Source: Sulfuritalea sp.
GTDB taxonomy: Bacteria; Pseudomonadota; Gammaproteobacteria; Burkholderiales; Rhodocyclaceae
Assembly: GCA_011526165.1 (NCBI GenBank)
Contig: WYAY01000016.1
Span: 1 to 38,740, forward strand
Direction: 5' to 3'
Length of the DNA: 38,740 bases
The notes beneath the pieces are model-generated. The model worked only from the letters and a program-made list of their open reading frames with translations. It was not told the origin of the DNA and ran no database searches. Below are positions 18,423 through 26,997 of the stretch, piece by piece (the first letter of the stretch is position 1; the number at the start of each line of letters is the position of its first letter). The position numbers and the translations under genes were made by a program.

Positions 18423-20384
18423 TCAGGCCGCGGCGGCGACGCCGGCAGGCGCCTCCTCCGCCTCGGCATGCAGCGTTGACTGCAGCGTCGCGGCGAGGCC
18501 GCCCAGTTCCGCCAGTTGCGTGTCGAGCGCGGCCTGCATCTGCGCCAGTTCGCGCACCCGGTCTTCCAGCGTGTCGGTGGCCTGGTGGATGCGCTTGACG
18601 CTCTCCAGCCGGCGCTTCAACTGGAGCTGGTATTCGCGCACCTGGGTTTCCAGCGGCGACATGACGGCGCGCAGCCAGTGGTCGGCGTCGCGGTTGATCA
18701 GCTCGAAGGTGCGGCGCACCTGCATCGCCACGGTTTCGAAGAAGCGCTGCGTGAGCCCGCGCTTGGCATGGGTCACCATGTTGAGCAGCGTGTTGAAGTG
18801 GGCGTTGAAGCCCTTCTCCAGCCGGTCGATCTCCTTTTCGTAGCGCAGCAGCGAGAACGGCGCCGGCGGCGCCAGCTTCATGCCGTGCTCGGTCGAGAAG
18901 CGCTCGTACATCGCTTCCATCATCTTGGTGATTTCGGCGATCTCGCCGGCCGACTTGTCGAGATTGCTGCGGACGTGGCGGAAGAAGTTCCTCATCGCGT
19001 CGCGCAGGCTCTTCGTGAAGGCGGCCTCCAGCATCAGCTCCCGCGTGCGCCGCGTCTCCTCGCGCAGGGCGTCCATGCCGAGGTGCGAGTAGAGGTTGTT
19101 GGTGAGCTGGGAGAAGACGCTGCGCACGGCGTAGTAGCGTTGCAGGCCGCGCTCGAACTCGTCCTTTTCGCTCTTCACCTTGCGCATCATGTACTCGATG
19201 ACGTTCTGGTTCTTGCCGCGCAGGTCGGTCAGTTCGGCCAGCTGCTCGACGATGCCGTGCCGGCGCGTCTGCAGTAGCGTCAGGGTGCGCGCGATGAGGT
19301 CCACCGCCTCGCTCTCGGTGTTGTCGCGCACGATGTCCTGCTTGGCCGGGATCAACTCGGCGGTGAGCGCCTGCTCCAGCGCCAGCAGGCGGCTCCTGGC
19401 CAGCAGCTCGGCGTCCCGCTGGATTTTGGCGAGCAGTCCCTTCTGCGCCGAAACGGGATAGATGTGGCCGCTGTCCAGATCGAGCGTATCGGCGGTGCTG
19501 CGCACCTGGCGCGCGATCTCCGCGTCGATCTCGGCCTCGCTGCGGATGCCGTCCCACAGCCCGTCGATCTTGTTGAGCACGGCGATGCGGCCCTTCTGCC
19601 GGGTGCGCGCGCCGTTGACATGGTCGCGCCAGACGGCGAGATCGGATTGGGTCACGCCGGTGTCGGCGGCCAGGATGAACAGGATGGCATGGGCGCTGGG
19701 CAGCTGCGACAGCGTCAGCTCCGGCTCGGCGCCGATGGCGTTCAGGCCCGGCGTGTCGAGGATCACCAGGCCCTGCTCGAGCAGCGGATGCGGGAAATTG
19801 ATGACGGCATGGCGCCAGCAGGGGATTTCCACCAGCCCCTCGGCATCCGGCCGGAGGCCGTCCTTGCCGTCGGCCTCGATGGCGAAGCCGAGCTTGGCGG
19901 CGTGCTCCTGGGCGACGCGCTTCTGCTCGCCGACGCGGGCGAGCGCCGAATGCATGGCGTCCGCCGAGCCGGTGTCGAGCGCGACGACGCGCCATTCCTC
20001 GGGGAAGCGCTTGAACTCGGCCACGCTGGCGTTGGTCGAGCGCGTCTCGATGGGGAGCAGCTCGATCGCGGGCGGCTTGCCGGCCTCGAACAGCAGCTCT
20101 GTCGGGCACATGGTGGTACGGCCGGCCGTCGAAGGCAGGATGCGGTTGCCGTAATCGCCGAAAAAGATGGCGTTGATCAGTTCCGACTTGCCGCGCGAGA
20201 ACTCCGCGACGAAGGCGATGATCAGCTTGTCCTCGCGCAGGCGCTCGAGCAGCTGCTGCAGGCGCAGTTCGCTCTGCGCGTCGCTCAGCTCGTTCTCGGC
20301 GAGCCAGCCATGCAGGGCGAGCAGATTTCCGGAGACGGCTTCGCGCCATCTGCTGTAGGCCGAAAAGTGCTGGACGAGTCCCAT
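18423..20384 (-). CDS. Bacterial dynamin-like GTPase
   Basis: A large GTPase of 653 residues in the dynamin superfamily. The G1 loop is AEFSRGKS (residues 60-67; Ala replaces the first Gly). The switch region is LPSTAGRTTMCPTEL, G3 is DTPGLN (about 215) and G4 is NKID (about 275). Residues about 330-640 are almost all helix, with long charged stretches (MMRKVKSEKDEFERGLQRYY; TDTLEDRVRELAQMQAALDTQL) fitting the dynamin stalk and coiled coils. No clear membrane helix is seen. Relatives bind membranes; the role of this one is unknown. It stands alone, between the ferredoxin and mutM. Confidence 0.85.
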   Translation of the reverse strand: MGLVQHFSAYSRWREAVSGNLLALHGWLAENELSDAQSELRLQQLLERLREDKLIIAFVAEFSRGKSELINAIFFGDYGNRILPSTAGRTTMCPTELLFEAGKPPAIELLPIETRSTNASVAEFKRFPEEWRVVALDTGSADAMHSALARVGEQKRVAQEHAAKLGFAIEADGKDGLRPDAEGLVEIPCWRHAVINFPHPLLEQGLVILDTPGLNAIGAEPELTLSQLPSAHAILFILAADTGVTQSDLAVWRDHVNGARTRQKGRIAVLNKIDGLWDGIRSEAEIDAEIARQVRSTADTLDLDSGHIYPVSAQKGLLAKIQRDAELLARSRLLALEQALTAELIPAKQDIVRDNTESEAVDLIARTLTLLQTRRHGIVEQLAELTDLRGKNQNVIEYMMRKVKSEKDEFERGLQRYYAVRSVFSQLTNNLYSHLGMDALREETRRTRELMLEAAFTKSLRDAMRNFFRHVRSNLDKSAGEIAEITKMMEAMYERFSTEHGMKLAPPAPFSLLRYEKEIDRLEKGFNAHFNTLLNMVTHAKRGLTQRFFETVAMQVRRTFELINRDADHWLRAVMSPLETQVREYQLQLKRRLESVKRIHQATDTLEDRVRELAQMQAALDTQLAELGGLAATLQSTLHAEAEEAPAGVAAAA

Positions 20385-20472
20385 GGTTGCTCCGGAAAGT
20401 GCTTCTAAAACGCCAATTTAGCACACAACCTTGCGAAAGCGATGCAACTCGGAAGCGATTTCCGGCCGTTCG

Positions 20473-21285
20473 TCAGCGCTGGCAGCGCGGGCAGAAAAAG
20501 GTGGAACGCTGGCCGAGCCGCAGGGCGCGCAGCCTGGCGCCGCAGACGCGGCAGGGCTCGCCCTCGCGGCCGTAGACGAGGTGCTGCTGCTGGAACCAGC
20601 CGCTGGCGCCATCGCTGTGGATGAAGTCGCGCAGGGTGCTGCCGCCGGCGGCCAGGGCCGCTTCCAGCGTTGCCTTGATGGCGTCGGCGAGCCGCGCGCA
20701 GCGGGCGCGCGACAGGCGCCCGGCCGGCGTGCGCGGGTCGATGCGGGCGCGAAACAGGCTTTCCGAGGCATAGATGTTGCCGACGCCGACGATGGCGTGG
20801 CTGTCCATGATGAACAGCTTGAGCGCCGTGGCGCGGCCGCGCGTGGCGGCGTGCAGCCAGGCGCCGTCGAAGGCGTCAGAGAGCGGTTCGATGCCGAGCG
20901 GCGCGAGCAGCGGGTGTCTAGCGGCGTCGCCCTCGAGCCACAGCACGGCACCGAAGCGGCGCGGGTCGCGCAGGCGCAATGCCTTGTCGCCGAAGACGAG
21001 GTCGAGATGGTCGTGCCGGCCCGGCGGTTCGGCGGCGGGCACCAGGCGCAGGCTGCCGGACATGCCCAGATGCACCAGCAGCGTGTCTTGCCCGAAGCGG
21101 AACAGCAGGTACTTGCCGCGCCGGTCGATGTCGCGCAGGGTTTGTCCGGCGAGCAGGCAGTCAAGATGGCGCGGCAGGGGATAGCGCAACGCCGTGTGGC
21201 GCGCCACGACCGCGGCAATTTGGCGCCCACGGAGGTCCGGCAGCAGGCCGCGGCGGGTGACTTCGACTTCGGGCAGTTCGGGCAT
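20473..21285 (-). CDS. mutM: Formamidopyrimidine-DNA glycosylase
   Basis: Also called fpg. It removes oxidised purines such as 8-oxoguanine and cuts the abasic site. The start at 21285 gives MPELPEVEV: after removal of Met, Pro is the catalytic nucleophile and Glu the partner. The HLGMSGSLRL segment, the YASESLFRARIDPRTPAG loop and a C-terminal zinc finger (CRVCG ... CPRCQ) are all present. The 270 residues are the normal length. An in-frame upstream start would displace the catalytic Pro and is rejected. Confidence 0.97.
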   Translation of the reverse strand: MPELPEVEVTRRGLLPDLRGRQIAAVVARHTALRYPLPRHLDCLLAGQTLRDIDRRGKYLLFRFGQDTLLVHLGMSGSLRLVPAAEPPGRHDHLDLVFGDKALRLRDPRRFGAVLWLEGDAARHPLLAPLGIEPLSDAFDGAWLHAATRGRATALKLFIMDSHAIVGVGNIYASESLFRARIDPRTPAGRLSRARCARLADAIKATLEAALAAGGSTLRDFIHSDGASGWFQQQHLVYGREGEPCRVCGARLRALRLGQRSTFFCPRCQR

Positions 21286-21389
21286 GGCGAATCGATTCGT
21301 GCTCGGTTCGGGCTCGCTTGCCGGGGGAGACAAAACCCCCTAACATGGGCCGCACGAATGATTCTACGCCCCGCCGCTTTTCCCCCGAC

Positions 21390-23117
21390 ATGACCGGATC
21401 GCCCCGCCCCCCGATTGCCCCGTTTGCCCTTGTCATTCCGCTGGTGCTGGCGGCGTGCGCCCAGGCGCCCGTCCAGCCTGCGGCCGAAACCGCGCCCGCG
21501 CCGAAGGAACGGGCCGAGAACCTGCCCAAGCAGGAGCTGACCGGGCAGATCCTCTACCAAACTTTGCTGGCAGAAATCGCCGGCCAGCGCGGCAACCTCG
21601 GCCTGTCGGCCTCGGCTTATCTGGATCTTGCCCGTTCGACACGCGATCCGCGCCTCGCCCGGCGCGCGGCCGAGATGTCCCTGCACGGACGCAATCTGGA
21701 TCAGGCTCTGCAGGCGGCCCGCCTGTGGGTGGAGATCGATCCGGAATCCGCGCAGGCGCGCCAGATGATGGCGGGCCTGCTGGTCAGCGCCAACCGCCTC
21801 GACGAGTTGCAGCCCCATGTCGCCAAGCTGCTGGAGCAGGAGGGCGAGAGCCTGCGCGATGGCCTGCTGCGGCTGAACAGGCTGTTCGCCCGCTATCCGG
21901 ACAAGAAGGCCGTGCTGGCCATGGTCGAGCAGCTCACGCTGCCCTATATCGGCGTGGCGGAGGCCCATTTCGCGCGCGCCCAGGCCGCGCTGAATGCGAC
22001 GGAATGGTCGCGCGGCATCGCGGAGGCGGACAAGGCGCTGGCCCTGCGGCCGGACTGGGACGCTGCCACCATGCTCAAGGCGCAGTTGCAGCGCGCCGAA
22101 TCGCCCGAGGCGGCGCTCGAAACCCTGCGCAGCTATCTCGCCGGCCACCCGCAGGCGCGCGAGGTGAGGCTGCAGTACGCGCGCAGCCTGGTCGGGATGC
22201 GCAAGTTTCCGCAGGCGCGCGCCGAATTCCAGCGCCTGCTCGGGGACTTTCCCGGCAACGCCGACGTCATCTATGCCGTCGCCGTGCTGTCCATGCAGCT
22301 CGCGGACTGGGCGACGGCGGAGGAGAATTTCAGGAAGCTGCTCGACCGCGACTTCGCCGAAATCGACACGGTGCGGCTCTATCTCGGCCAGATCGCCGAG
22401 GAGCGCAAGCAATACGACGAGGCGCTGCGCCGCTATGCCGAGATCGCGCCGGGCGAACAGTACCTGGCGGCGCAGCTGCGCATCGCGCAGCTGCTGGCCA
22501 AGCAGGGCAAGCTCGATGCGGGCCGCCGCCATTTGCAGGAGGCGCGCGTGGCGGGCAATGCCGACCGCATCCAGCTGCTGCTGGCGGAAAGTCAGCTCCT
22601 GCGGGACGGCGGCAGGACGCAGGAAGCCTACGAGTTGCTCGCCGGCCAGCTTGCCGCGCAGCCGGAGCAGCCCGAACTGCTCTACGAATCGGCGTTGCTG
22701 GCGGAGAAGCTCGGCCGGCACGACGTGCTGGAAGCCAATCTGCGCAGGCTGATCCAGCTCAAGCCGGATCACGCCCATGCCTACAATGCGCTCGGCTATT
22801 CCCTGGCCGAGCGTAACCAGCGGCTGGCCGAGGCGGAACAGCTGATCGTCAAGGCGCTGCAGCTCTCGCCCGACGATCCCTTCATCATCGACAGCATGGG
22901 CTGGGTGCTCTACCGCAAGGGCGACCCTGCCGGCGCACTGACCCACCTGCAGCGCGCCCATGCGATCCGGCCCGACCCGGAAATCGCCGCCCATCTCGGC
23001 GAAGTGCTGTGGGTGCTCAACCGCCGCGACGAGGCGAGAAGGACGTGGCAGGAGGCGGCCCAGGCCCATCCCGGCAACGAGGTGCTGGCCGAGGTCATCA
23101 AGCGCTTCGCCCCCTGA
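21390..23117 (+). CDS. TPR-repeat lipoprotein
   Basis: Predicted envelope lipoprotein of 575 residues. The ATG at 21390 gives a 23-residue signal with lipobox LVLAAC. Behind an Ala/Pro/Glu linker come about a dozen tetratricopeptide-like helical pairs; the clearest are EAHFARAQAALNATEWSRG and AHAYNALGYSLAERNQRL. Such proteins act as scaffolds, and no enzyme domain is seen. Earlier in-frame starts (ATG 21345, TTG 21318) are possible but give overlong signals. None has a good ribosome site. Its stop shares a base with the lolB ATG (TGATG), so it likely belongs to the same operon. Confidence 0.88.
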   Translation: MTGSPRPPIAPFALVIPLVLAACAQAPVQPAAETAPAPKERAENLPKQELTGQILYQTLLAEIAGQRGNLGLSASAYLDLARSTRDPRLARRAAEMSLHGRNLDQALQAARLWVEIDPESAQARQMMAGLLVSANRLDELQPHVAKLLEQEGESLRDGLLRLNRLFARYPDKKAVLAMVEQLTLPYIGVAEAHFARAQAALNATEWSRGIAEADKALALRPDWDAATMLKAQLQRAESPEAALETLRSYLAGHPQAREVRLQYARSLVGMRKFPQARAEFQRLLGDFPGNADVIYAVAVLSMQLADWATAEENFRKLLDRDFAEIDTVRLYLGQIAEERKQYDEALRRYAEIAPGEQYLAAQLRIAQLLAKQGKLDAGRRHLQEARVAGNADRIQLLLAESQLLRDGGRTQEAYELLAGQLAAQPEQPELLYESALLAEKLGRHDVLEANLRRLIQLKPDHAHAYNALGYSLAERNQRLAEAEQLIVKALQLSPDDPFIIDSMGWVLYRKGDPAGALTHLQRAHAIRPDPEIAAHLGEVLWVLNRRDEARRTWQEAAQAHPGNEVLAEVIKRFAP

Positions 23118-23680
23118 TGCTTCGCTCGTTTCTCGCCGTTTTGATTGCGCTGACGGCTGGATGCGCCGTGCTGGAGCCAGCGGCGCCCCTGGATCGGCCG
23201 GCGCGCGAATCGATCGAGGCCTTCCGCCTCGAGGGACGCATCGCCGTGCGCCGCGCCGACGAGCGCTTTTCCGCCGGCATCGCATGGCGCCACGACAGGC
23301 AGTCCGACGAAATCGTCGTCAGCGGGCCGCTCGGCCAGGGGCTGGCCCGCCTCACCGCCGGCGGCGGCACGGCGCTGCTCGAGACGTCCGACCGGAAGCG
23401 CTATGCCGCCGAGGATCTTGAAGGCCTGTCCGAACAGGTGTTCGGCACCCGGCTGCCGCTCTCCGGCCTGGGCCGTTGGGTGCTCGGGCGCACGGCCTTC
23501 GGCGGCGCCGCCAGCGTCGATGCGGCAGGGAGGCTGGCCGGCCTTTCCGAGCAGGGCTGGATCATCGAATACCTCCGCTACGAGAGCGAGGCGGCCGACG
23601 CCCTGCCCGCACTGCTCCAGGCGCGGCGTGGCGATGTCGAGGTGCGGCTGGCCATCGACAGCTGGGCAGTTGCGCAATGA
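23117..23680 (+). CDS. lolB: Outer-membrane lipoprotein LolB
   Basis: LolB receives lipoproteins from LolA and inserts them in the outer membrane. The product is 187 residues, with signal MLRSFLAVLIALTAGC and lipidation at Cys16. The mature domain fits LolB: FRLEGRIAVRRADERFSAGIAWRH, then SGPLGQGLARL and RWVLGR. Divergence is typical for the family; position before ispE is the strongest support, since lolB-ispE-prs is conserved. The start overlaps the TPR gene stop, and the stop overlaps the ispE start by 4 bases. Confidence 0.92.
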   Translation: MLRSFLAVLIALTAGCAVLEPAAPLDRPARESIEAFRLEGRIAVRRADERFSAGIAWRHDRQSDEIVVSGPLGQGLARLTAGGGTALLETSDRKRYAAEDLEGLSEQVFGTRLPLSGLGRWVLGRTAFGGAASVDAAGRLAGLSEQGWIIEYLRYESEAADALPALLQARRGDVEVRLAIDSWAVAQ

Positions 23681-24555
23681 CCGGCTGGGACCATGACTAC
23701 CCGGCGCCCGCCAAGCTCAACCTGTTCCTGCATGTCATCGGCCGCCGTGCCGACGGCTACCACCTGCTGCAGTCGCTGTTCCGTCTGGTCGACCGCGGCG
23801 ACACGCTGCGTTTTTCGCCGCGTGCGGACGGCCGCATCCTGCGCGTCAGGGCGCTGGCGGGGGTAAGCGAGGAGAGCGACCTGTGCCTGCGCGCCGCGCG
23901 ACTGCTGCAGGAGGCGTCGGGCTGCGCGCAGGGCGTCGAGATCGAACTCGGGAAGCGCCTGCCGCTGGGCGGCGGCCTGGGCGGGGGCAGTTCTGACGCC
24001 GCCACCGTGCTCCTGGCGCTGAACCGCCTCTGGAAACTGGACTGGCCGCGCGAGCGCCTGCAGGCGCTGGGCCTGCGGCTGGGCGCCGATGTGCCGTTCT
24101 TCATCTATGGCCGCAGCGCCTTCGTCGAGGGAGTCGGCGAGCGCCTCCAGCCGGTCGATTTGCCGCCGGCCTGGTACCTCGTCGTCGAGCCGGCCGCGAG
24201 CGTGCCGACAGGGGAAATCTTCGCCGCGCCGAATTTGACACGCGATACGAAAGCCATCAAAATGGCGGACTTTTCAGCGGGTTGGGGCACGAATCGGGGC
24301 GGCAATCCGGGCGGCCTATGGGGCCGGAACGACCTCGAACCCGTCGTGTGCGAACGCTACCCGGAGGTGGCGCGGGCGTTGGGCTGGTTGAGACAGCATG
24401 CCGAAGCGCGCATGACCGGTTCCGGCGCCTGTGTTTTCGCCCCCTTTGCCGTCGAGCAGGACGCGCGCACCGTGCTGGCCCGGATGCCGGAGGAAATGAC
24501 CGGCTGGGTGGCACGGGGCCTGGACGAACATCCCCTGCGGGCACTCGCTGACTGA
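23677..24555 (+). CDS. ispE: 4-diphosphocytidyl-2-C-methyl-D-erythritol kinase
   Basis: IspE phosphorylates CDP-methylerythritol in the MEP isoprenoid pathway. The 292 residues carry the GHMP-kinase motifs: PAPAKLNLFLHVIGRRADGYH at the N-terminus, the ATP loop PLGGGLGGGSSDAA (about residues 98-111), and the C-terminal MTGSGACVFAPF. The start overlaps the lolB stop (ATGA). tRNA-Gln follows 6 bases after the stop. Confidence 0.96.
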   Translation: MTGWDHDYPAPAKLNLFLHVIGRRADGYHLLQSLFRLVDRGDTLRFSPRADGRILRVRALAGVSEESDLCLRAARLLQEASGCAQGVEIELGKRLPLGGGLGGGSSDAATVLLALNRLWKLDWPRERLQALGLRLGADVPFFIYGRSAFVEGVGERLQPVDLPPAWYLVVEPAASVPTGEIFAAPNLTRDTKAIKMADFSAGWGTNRGGNPGGLWGRNDLEPVVCERYPEVARALGWLRQHAEARMTGSGACVFAPFAVEQDARTVLARMPEEMTGWVARGLDEHPLRALAD

Positions 24556-24561
24556 GACTCT

Positions 24562-24638
24562 TGGGGAGTCGCCAAGTTGGTTAAGGCACCGGATTTTGAT
24601 TCCGGCATGCGAAGGTTCGAATCCTTCCTCCCCAGCCA
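24562..24638 (+). tRNA. tRNA-Gln (anticodon TTG)
   Basis: A complete cloverleaf of 77 bases with encoded CCA. The acceptor stem TGGGGAG (24562-24568) pairs with CTCCCCA (24628-24634). The anticodon stem CCGGA/TCCGG encloses the loop TTTTGAT, anticodon TTG. The T-loop contains GGTTCGAATCC. The discriminator is G and CCA is at 24636-24638. Placement between ispE and prs is conserved in many proteobacteria. Confidence 0.96.
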
Positions 24639-24647
24639 AATTCGAGA

Positions 24648-24676
24648 ATGCGGGCAGGTGGACCACCTGCCCGCAT
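24648..24676 (+). terminator. Perfect 14-bp inverted repeat between tRNA-Gln and prs
   Basis: Arms 24648-24661 and 24663-24676 (ATGCGGGCAGGTGG and its exact complement) flank a single central base, giving an effective loop of about 3-5 bases. No run of T follows (CGTTTGC), so termination would be weak. It may act in 3' processing of tRNA-Gln, attenuate prs, or be a protein-binding palindrome. It ends 34 bases before the prs ATG. Confidence 0.55.
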
Positions 24677-24710
24677 CGTTTGCAGGAAAGCAATCGCTTC
24701 TGGGGCGGAC

Positions 24711-25661
24711 ATGGCCTACGACAGCCTGATGGTATTCACGGGGAACGCCAACCCCAAGCTCGCCGCCGACGTGGTCAGGCGCCTGAACATCTCGCTCGGC
24801 CGCGCCACGGTGGGCCGCTTCTCCGACGGCGAGGTCAACGTCGAGATCATGGAGAACGTCCGCGGCAAGGACTGCTTCATCCTGCAATCGACCTGCGCGC
24901 CGACCAACGACAACCTGATGGAACTGATCATCATGGTCGATGCGCTGAAGCGCTCCTCGGCCGGGCGCGTCACCGCGGCGATTCCCTACATGGGCTACTC
25001 GCGGCAGGACCGCCGGCCGCGCTCGGCGCGGGTGGCGATCTCGGCCAAGGTGGTGGCCAACATGCTGCAGGCGGCCGGCGTCGACCGCGTGCTGACGGTG
25101 GACCTGCACGCCGACCAGATACAGGGGTTCTTCGACATCCCGGTGGACAACGTCTATGCCGCGCCGATCCTGCTCGGCGACATCTGGAAGAACCAGCACA
25201 AGGACCTGCTGGTCGTCTCGCCCGACGTCGGCGGCGTGGTGCGGGCGCGGGCGCTGGCGAAGCGGCTGGAATCGGACCTCGCCATCATCGACAAGCGCCG
25301 GCCGAAGGCCAACGTCTCGGAAGTGATGAACATCATCGGCGAGGTCGACGGACGCACCTGCGTGATCATGGACGACATGGTGGACACCGCCGGCACGCTG
25401 TGCAAGGCGGCCCAGGCGCTGAAGGACCACGGCGCCGCCAAGGTACTGGCCTATTGCACCCACCCGGTGCTCTCCGGCAGTGCGGTGCAGCGCATCGGCG
25501 AGTCGGTGCTGGACGAACTGGTGGTGACCGACACCATCCCGCTCAGCGAAGAAGCGCGCGCCTGCCCGCGCATCCGGCAGATTTCGATTGCCGAACTGAT
25601 GGCCGAGACGATGCTGCGCATCAGCAACGAGGAGTCGGTGTCCTCGCTGTTCATGGAATGA
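24711..25661 (+). CDS. prs: Ribose-phosphate pyrophosphokinase
   Basis: Prs makes PRPP from ribose 5-phosphate and ATP for nucleotide, His, Trp and NAD synthesis. The start at 24711 ([18 protein letters not shown]) gives 316 residues, the family norm. The flexible-loop and metal-site regions ([33 protein letters not shown]) and the PRPP-binding loop [13 protein letters not shown] are intact. A terminator follows the stop, so rplY may be only partly co-transcribed. Confidence 0.97.
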   Translation: MAYDSLMVFTGNANPKLAADVVRRLNISLGRATVGRFSDGEVNVEIMENVRGKDCFILQSTCAPTNDNLMELIIMVDALKRSSAGRVTAAIPYMGYSRQDRRPRSARVAISAKVVANMLQAAGVDRVLTVDLHADQIQGFFDIPVDNVYAAPILLGDIWKNQHKDLLVVSPDVGGVVRARALAKRLESDLAIIDKRRPKANVSEVMNIIGEVDGRTCVIMDDMVDTAGTLCKAAQALKDHGAAKVLAYCTHPVLSGSAVQRIGESVLDELVVTDTIPLSEEARACPRIRQISIAELMAETMLRISNEESVSSLFME

Positions 25662-25671
25662 TTTTTCAACC

Positions 25672-25699
25672 CCCCGGCTGGTCGCGGCCGGGGTTTTTT
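25672..25699 (+). terminator. Rho-independent terminator between prs and rplY
   Basis: CCCCGGC (25672-25678) pairs with GCCGGGG (25687-25693) over an 8-base loop, followed directly by six T (25694-25699). It sits 10 bases after the prs stop. The rplY ATG lies only 14 bases further on, so rplY relies on read-through or on a promoter I cannot place. Confidence 0.85.
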
Positions 25700-25713
25700 A
25701 CTGGAGCAAACAC

Positions 25714-26376
25714 ATGAAGATCGAAATCATCGCGAACAAGCGCGATCTGCAGGGCACCGGAGCGAGCCGCCGCCTGCGTCGCGCGGGCAAGGTGCCCGGC
25801 ATCCTCTACGGCGGGGAGACGGCGGCGCAGCCGATCGAGCTGGACCACAACGCCCTCTTCCACAGCCTGAAGCAGGAGGCGTTTCACGCCTCCATCCTGT
25901 CCATGAACCTGGACGGCCAGAAGCAGCAGGTGCTGCTGCGCGACTACCAGATGCATGCCTTCAAGCCGCAGGTGCTGCACATCGACTTCCAGCGCGTCGC
26001 CGCCGACAGGAAGATCCACATGAGGGTGCCGCTGCACTTCGTCAATGCCGACATCGCTCCGGGCGTCAAGCTGCAGGGCGGCGTGGTCAGCCACGTGCTC
26101 AACGAGCTCGACATCAGCTGCCTGCCGGCCGACCTGCCCGAGTTCATCGAGGTGGACATGAAGGACGTGTCCGTCGGCCATTCCGTGCACGTCAAGGACC
26201 TCAAGCTGCCGAAGGGCGTCGAGACGGTGCTGCATCGGGGCGAGAACCCGGTGGTGGCCACCATCACCGTGCCGCGCGGCACCACCGAAGCCGAGCTGGC
26301 CGTTGGCGAGCAGGCTGCCGCCGCTGCCCCGGCGGCCGCGGCCGCCGAGCCGGCCAAGCAGCCCGAGAAGAAGTAA
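25714..26376 (+). CDS. rplY: 50S ribosomal protein L25 / general stress protein Ctc
   Basis: A 5S rRNA-binding ribosomal protein in the long two-domain (CTC/TL5) form: 220 residues. The N-terminal L25 domain (about 1-92) includes the [19 protein letters not shown] segment; the C-terminal TL5 domain (about 95-185) includes [15 protein letters not shown] and [20 protein letters not shown]. An Ala/Pro/Glu-rich tail ends the protein. A GGAG ribosome site lies just before the ATG. It is followed by pth, the usual partner. Confidence 0.95.
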   Translation: MKIEIIANKRDLQGTGASRRLRRAGKVPGILYGGETAAQPIELDHNALFHSLKQEAFHASILSMNLDGQKQQVLLRDYQMHAFKPQVLHIDFQRVAADRKIHMRVPLHFVNADIAPGVKLQGGVVSHVLNELDISCLPADLPEFIEVDMKDVSVGHSVHVKDLKLPKGVETVLHRGENPVVATITVPRGTTEAELAVGEQAAAAAPAAAAAEPAKQPEKK

Positions 26377-26383
26377 GCGCGTC

Positions 26384-26405
26384 TGCGGCGGCTCCCGCCG
26401 CCGCA
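26384..26405 (+). terminator. GC-rich hairpin between rplY and pth
   Basis: TGCGGCGGC (26384-26392) pairs with GCCGCCGCA (26397-26405), 9 bp with loop TCCC, in the 45-base rplY-pth gap. There is no T-run, so efficient termination is doubtful; it may be an mRNA stability or processing stem. Confidence 0.4.
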
Positions 26406-26421
26406 ACGCCCCGCTTCCCTC

Positions 26422-26997
26422 GTGGCCGCGCCGCGCCTCATCGTCGGCCTCGGCAATCCGGGCGCCGAGCACGAAGACACCCGCCACAATGCGGGCTTCT
26501 GGCTGTGCGAGCGGCTTGCCGCCCGGCACGGCGTCGACCTCCGGCGCGAATCCCGCTTCCACGGCATTGCCGGCCGCACGCGCGAGCAGGTCTGGCTGCT
26601 GCTGCCGCAGACCTTCATGAACCGCTCTGGCCAGGCGGTGGCGGCGCTGGCGCGCTTCTATCGCATTCTGCCCGCCGAGATGCTGGTGCTGCACGACGAA
26701 CTCGACCTGCCGCCCGGCGCGCTGCGCCTGAAATTCGGCGGCGGCCTGGGCGGCCACAACGGGCTGAAGGACATCGCCGCGCACCTCGGCACGCAGGACT
26801 TCTGGCGCCTGCGCATCGGTGTCGGCCACCCGGGGGACCGCAACCAGGTGGTCGATTACGTGCTGAAGAAACCGCGCAGCGAGGAGCGCGCGCTGATCGA
26901 CGCGGCGCTGGAGCGCGCCCTCGAGCACTGGCCGCTGATCTGGCGCGGCGAGTACCCCGCCGCCATGCAGAAACTGAACGCCAAAGGAAACCCATGA
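26422..26997 (+). CDS. pth: Peptidyl-tRNA hydrolase
   Basis: Pth recycles peptidyl-tRNAs dropped by ribosomes. It has 191 residues with a GTG start at 26422 (no strong ribosome site). Conserved sites are visible: [21 protein letters not shown] with the catalytic His, [22 protein letters not shown] with the key Asp, and [13 protein letters not shown]. The stop overlaps the ychF ATG by 4 bases; pth-ychF is a widely conserved pair. Confidence 0.96.
   Translation: MAAPRLIVGLGNPGAEHEDTRHNAGFWLCERLAARHGVDLRRESRFHGIAGRTREQVWLLLPQTFMNRSGQAVAALARFYRILPAEMLVLHDELDLPPGALRLKFGGGLGGHNGLKDIAAHLGTQDFWRLRIGVGHPGDRNQVVDYVLKKPRSEERALIDAALERALEHWPLIWRGEYPAAMQKLNAKGNP

Noticed and set aside
21323..21340. GGGGG...CCCCC hairpin between mutM and the TPR gene
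   Set aside because: Only five pairs with an 8-base loop and no associated signal; likely chance in GC-rich DNA.
20418..23285. A 955-codon minus-strand frame
   Set aside because: It runs antisense to the TPR gene and out of frame over mutM; both real genes have recognisable motifs, and this frame has none.
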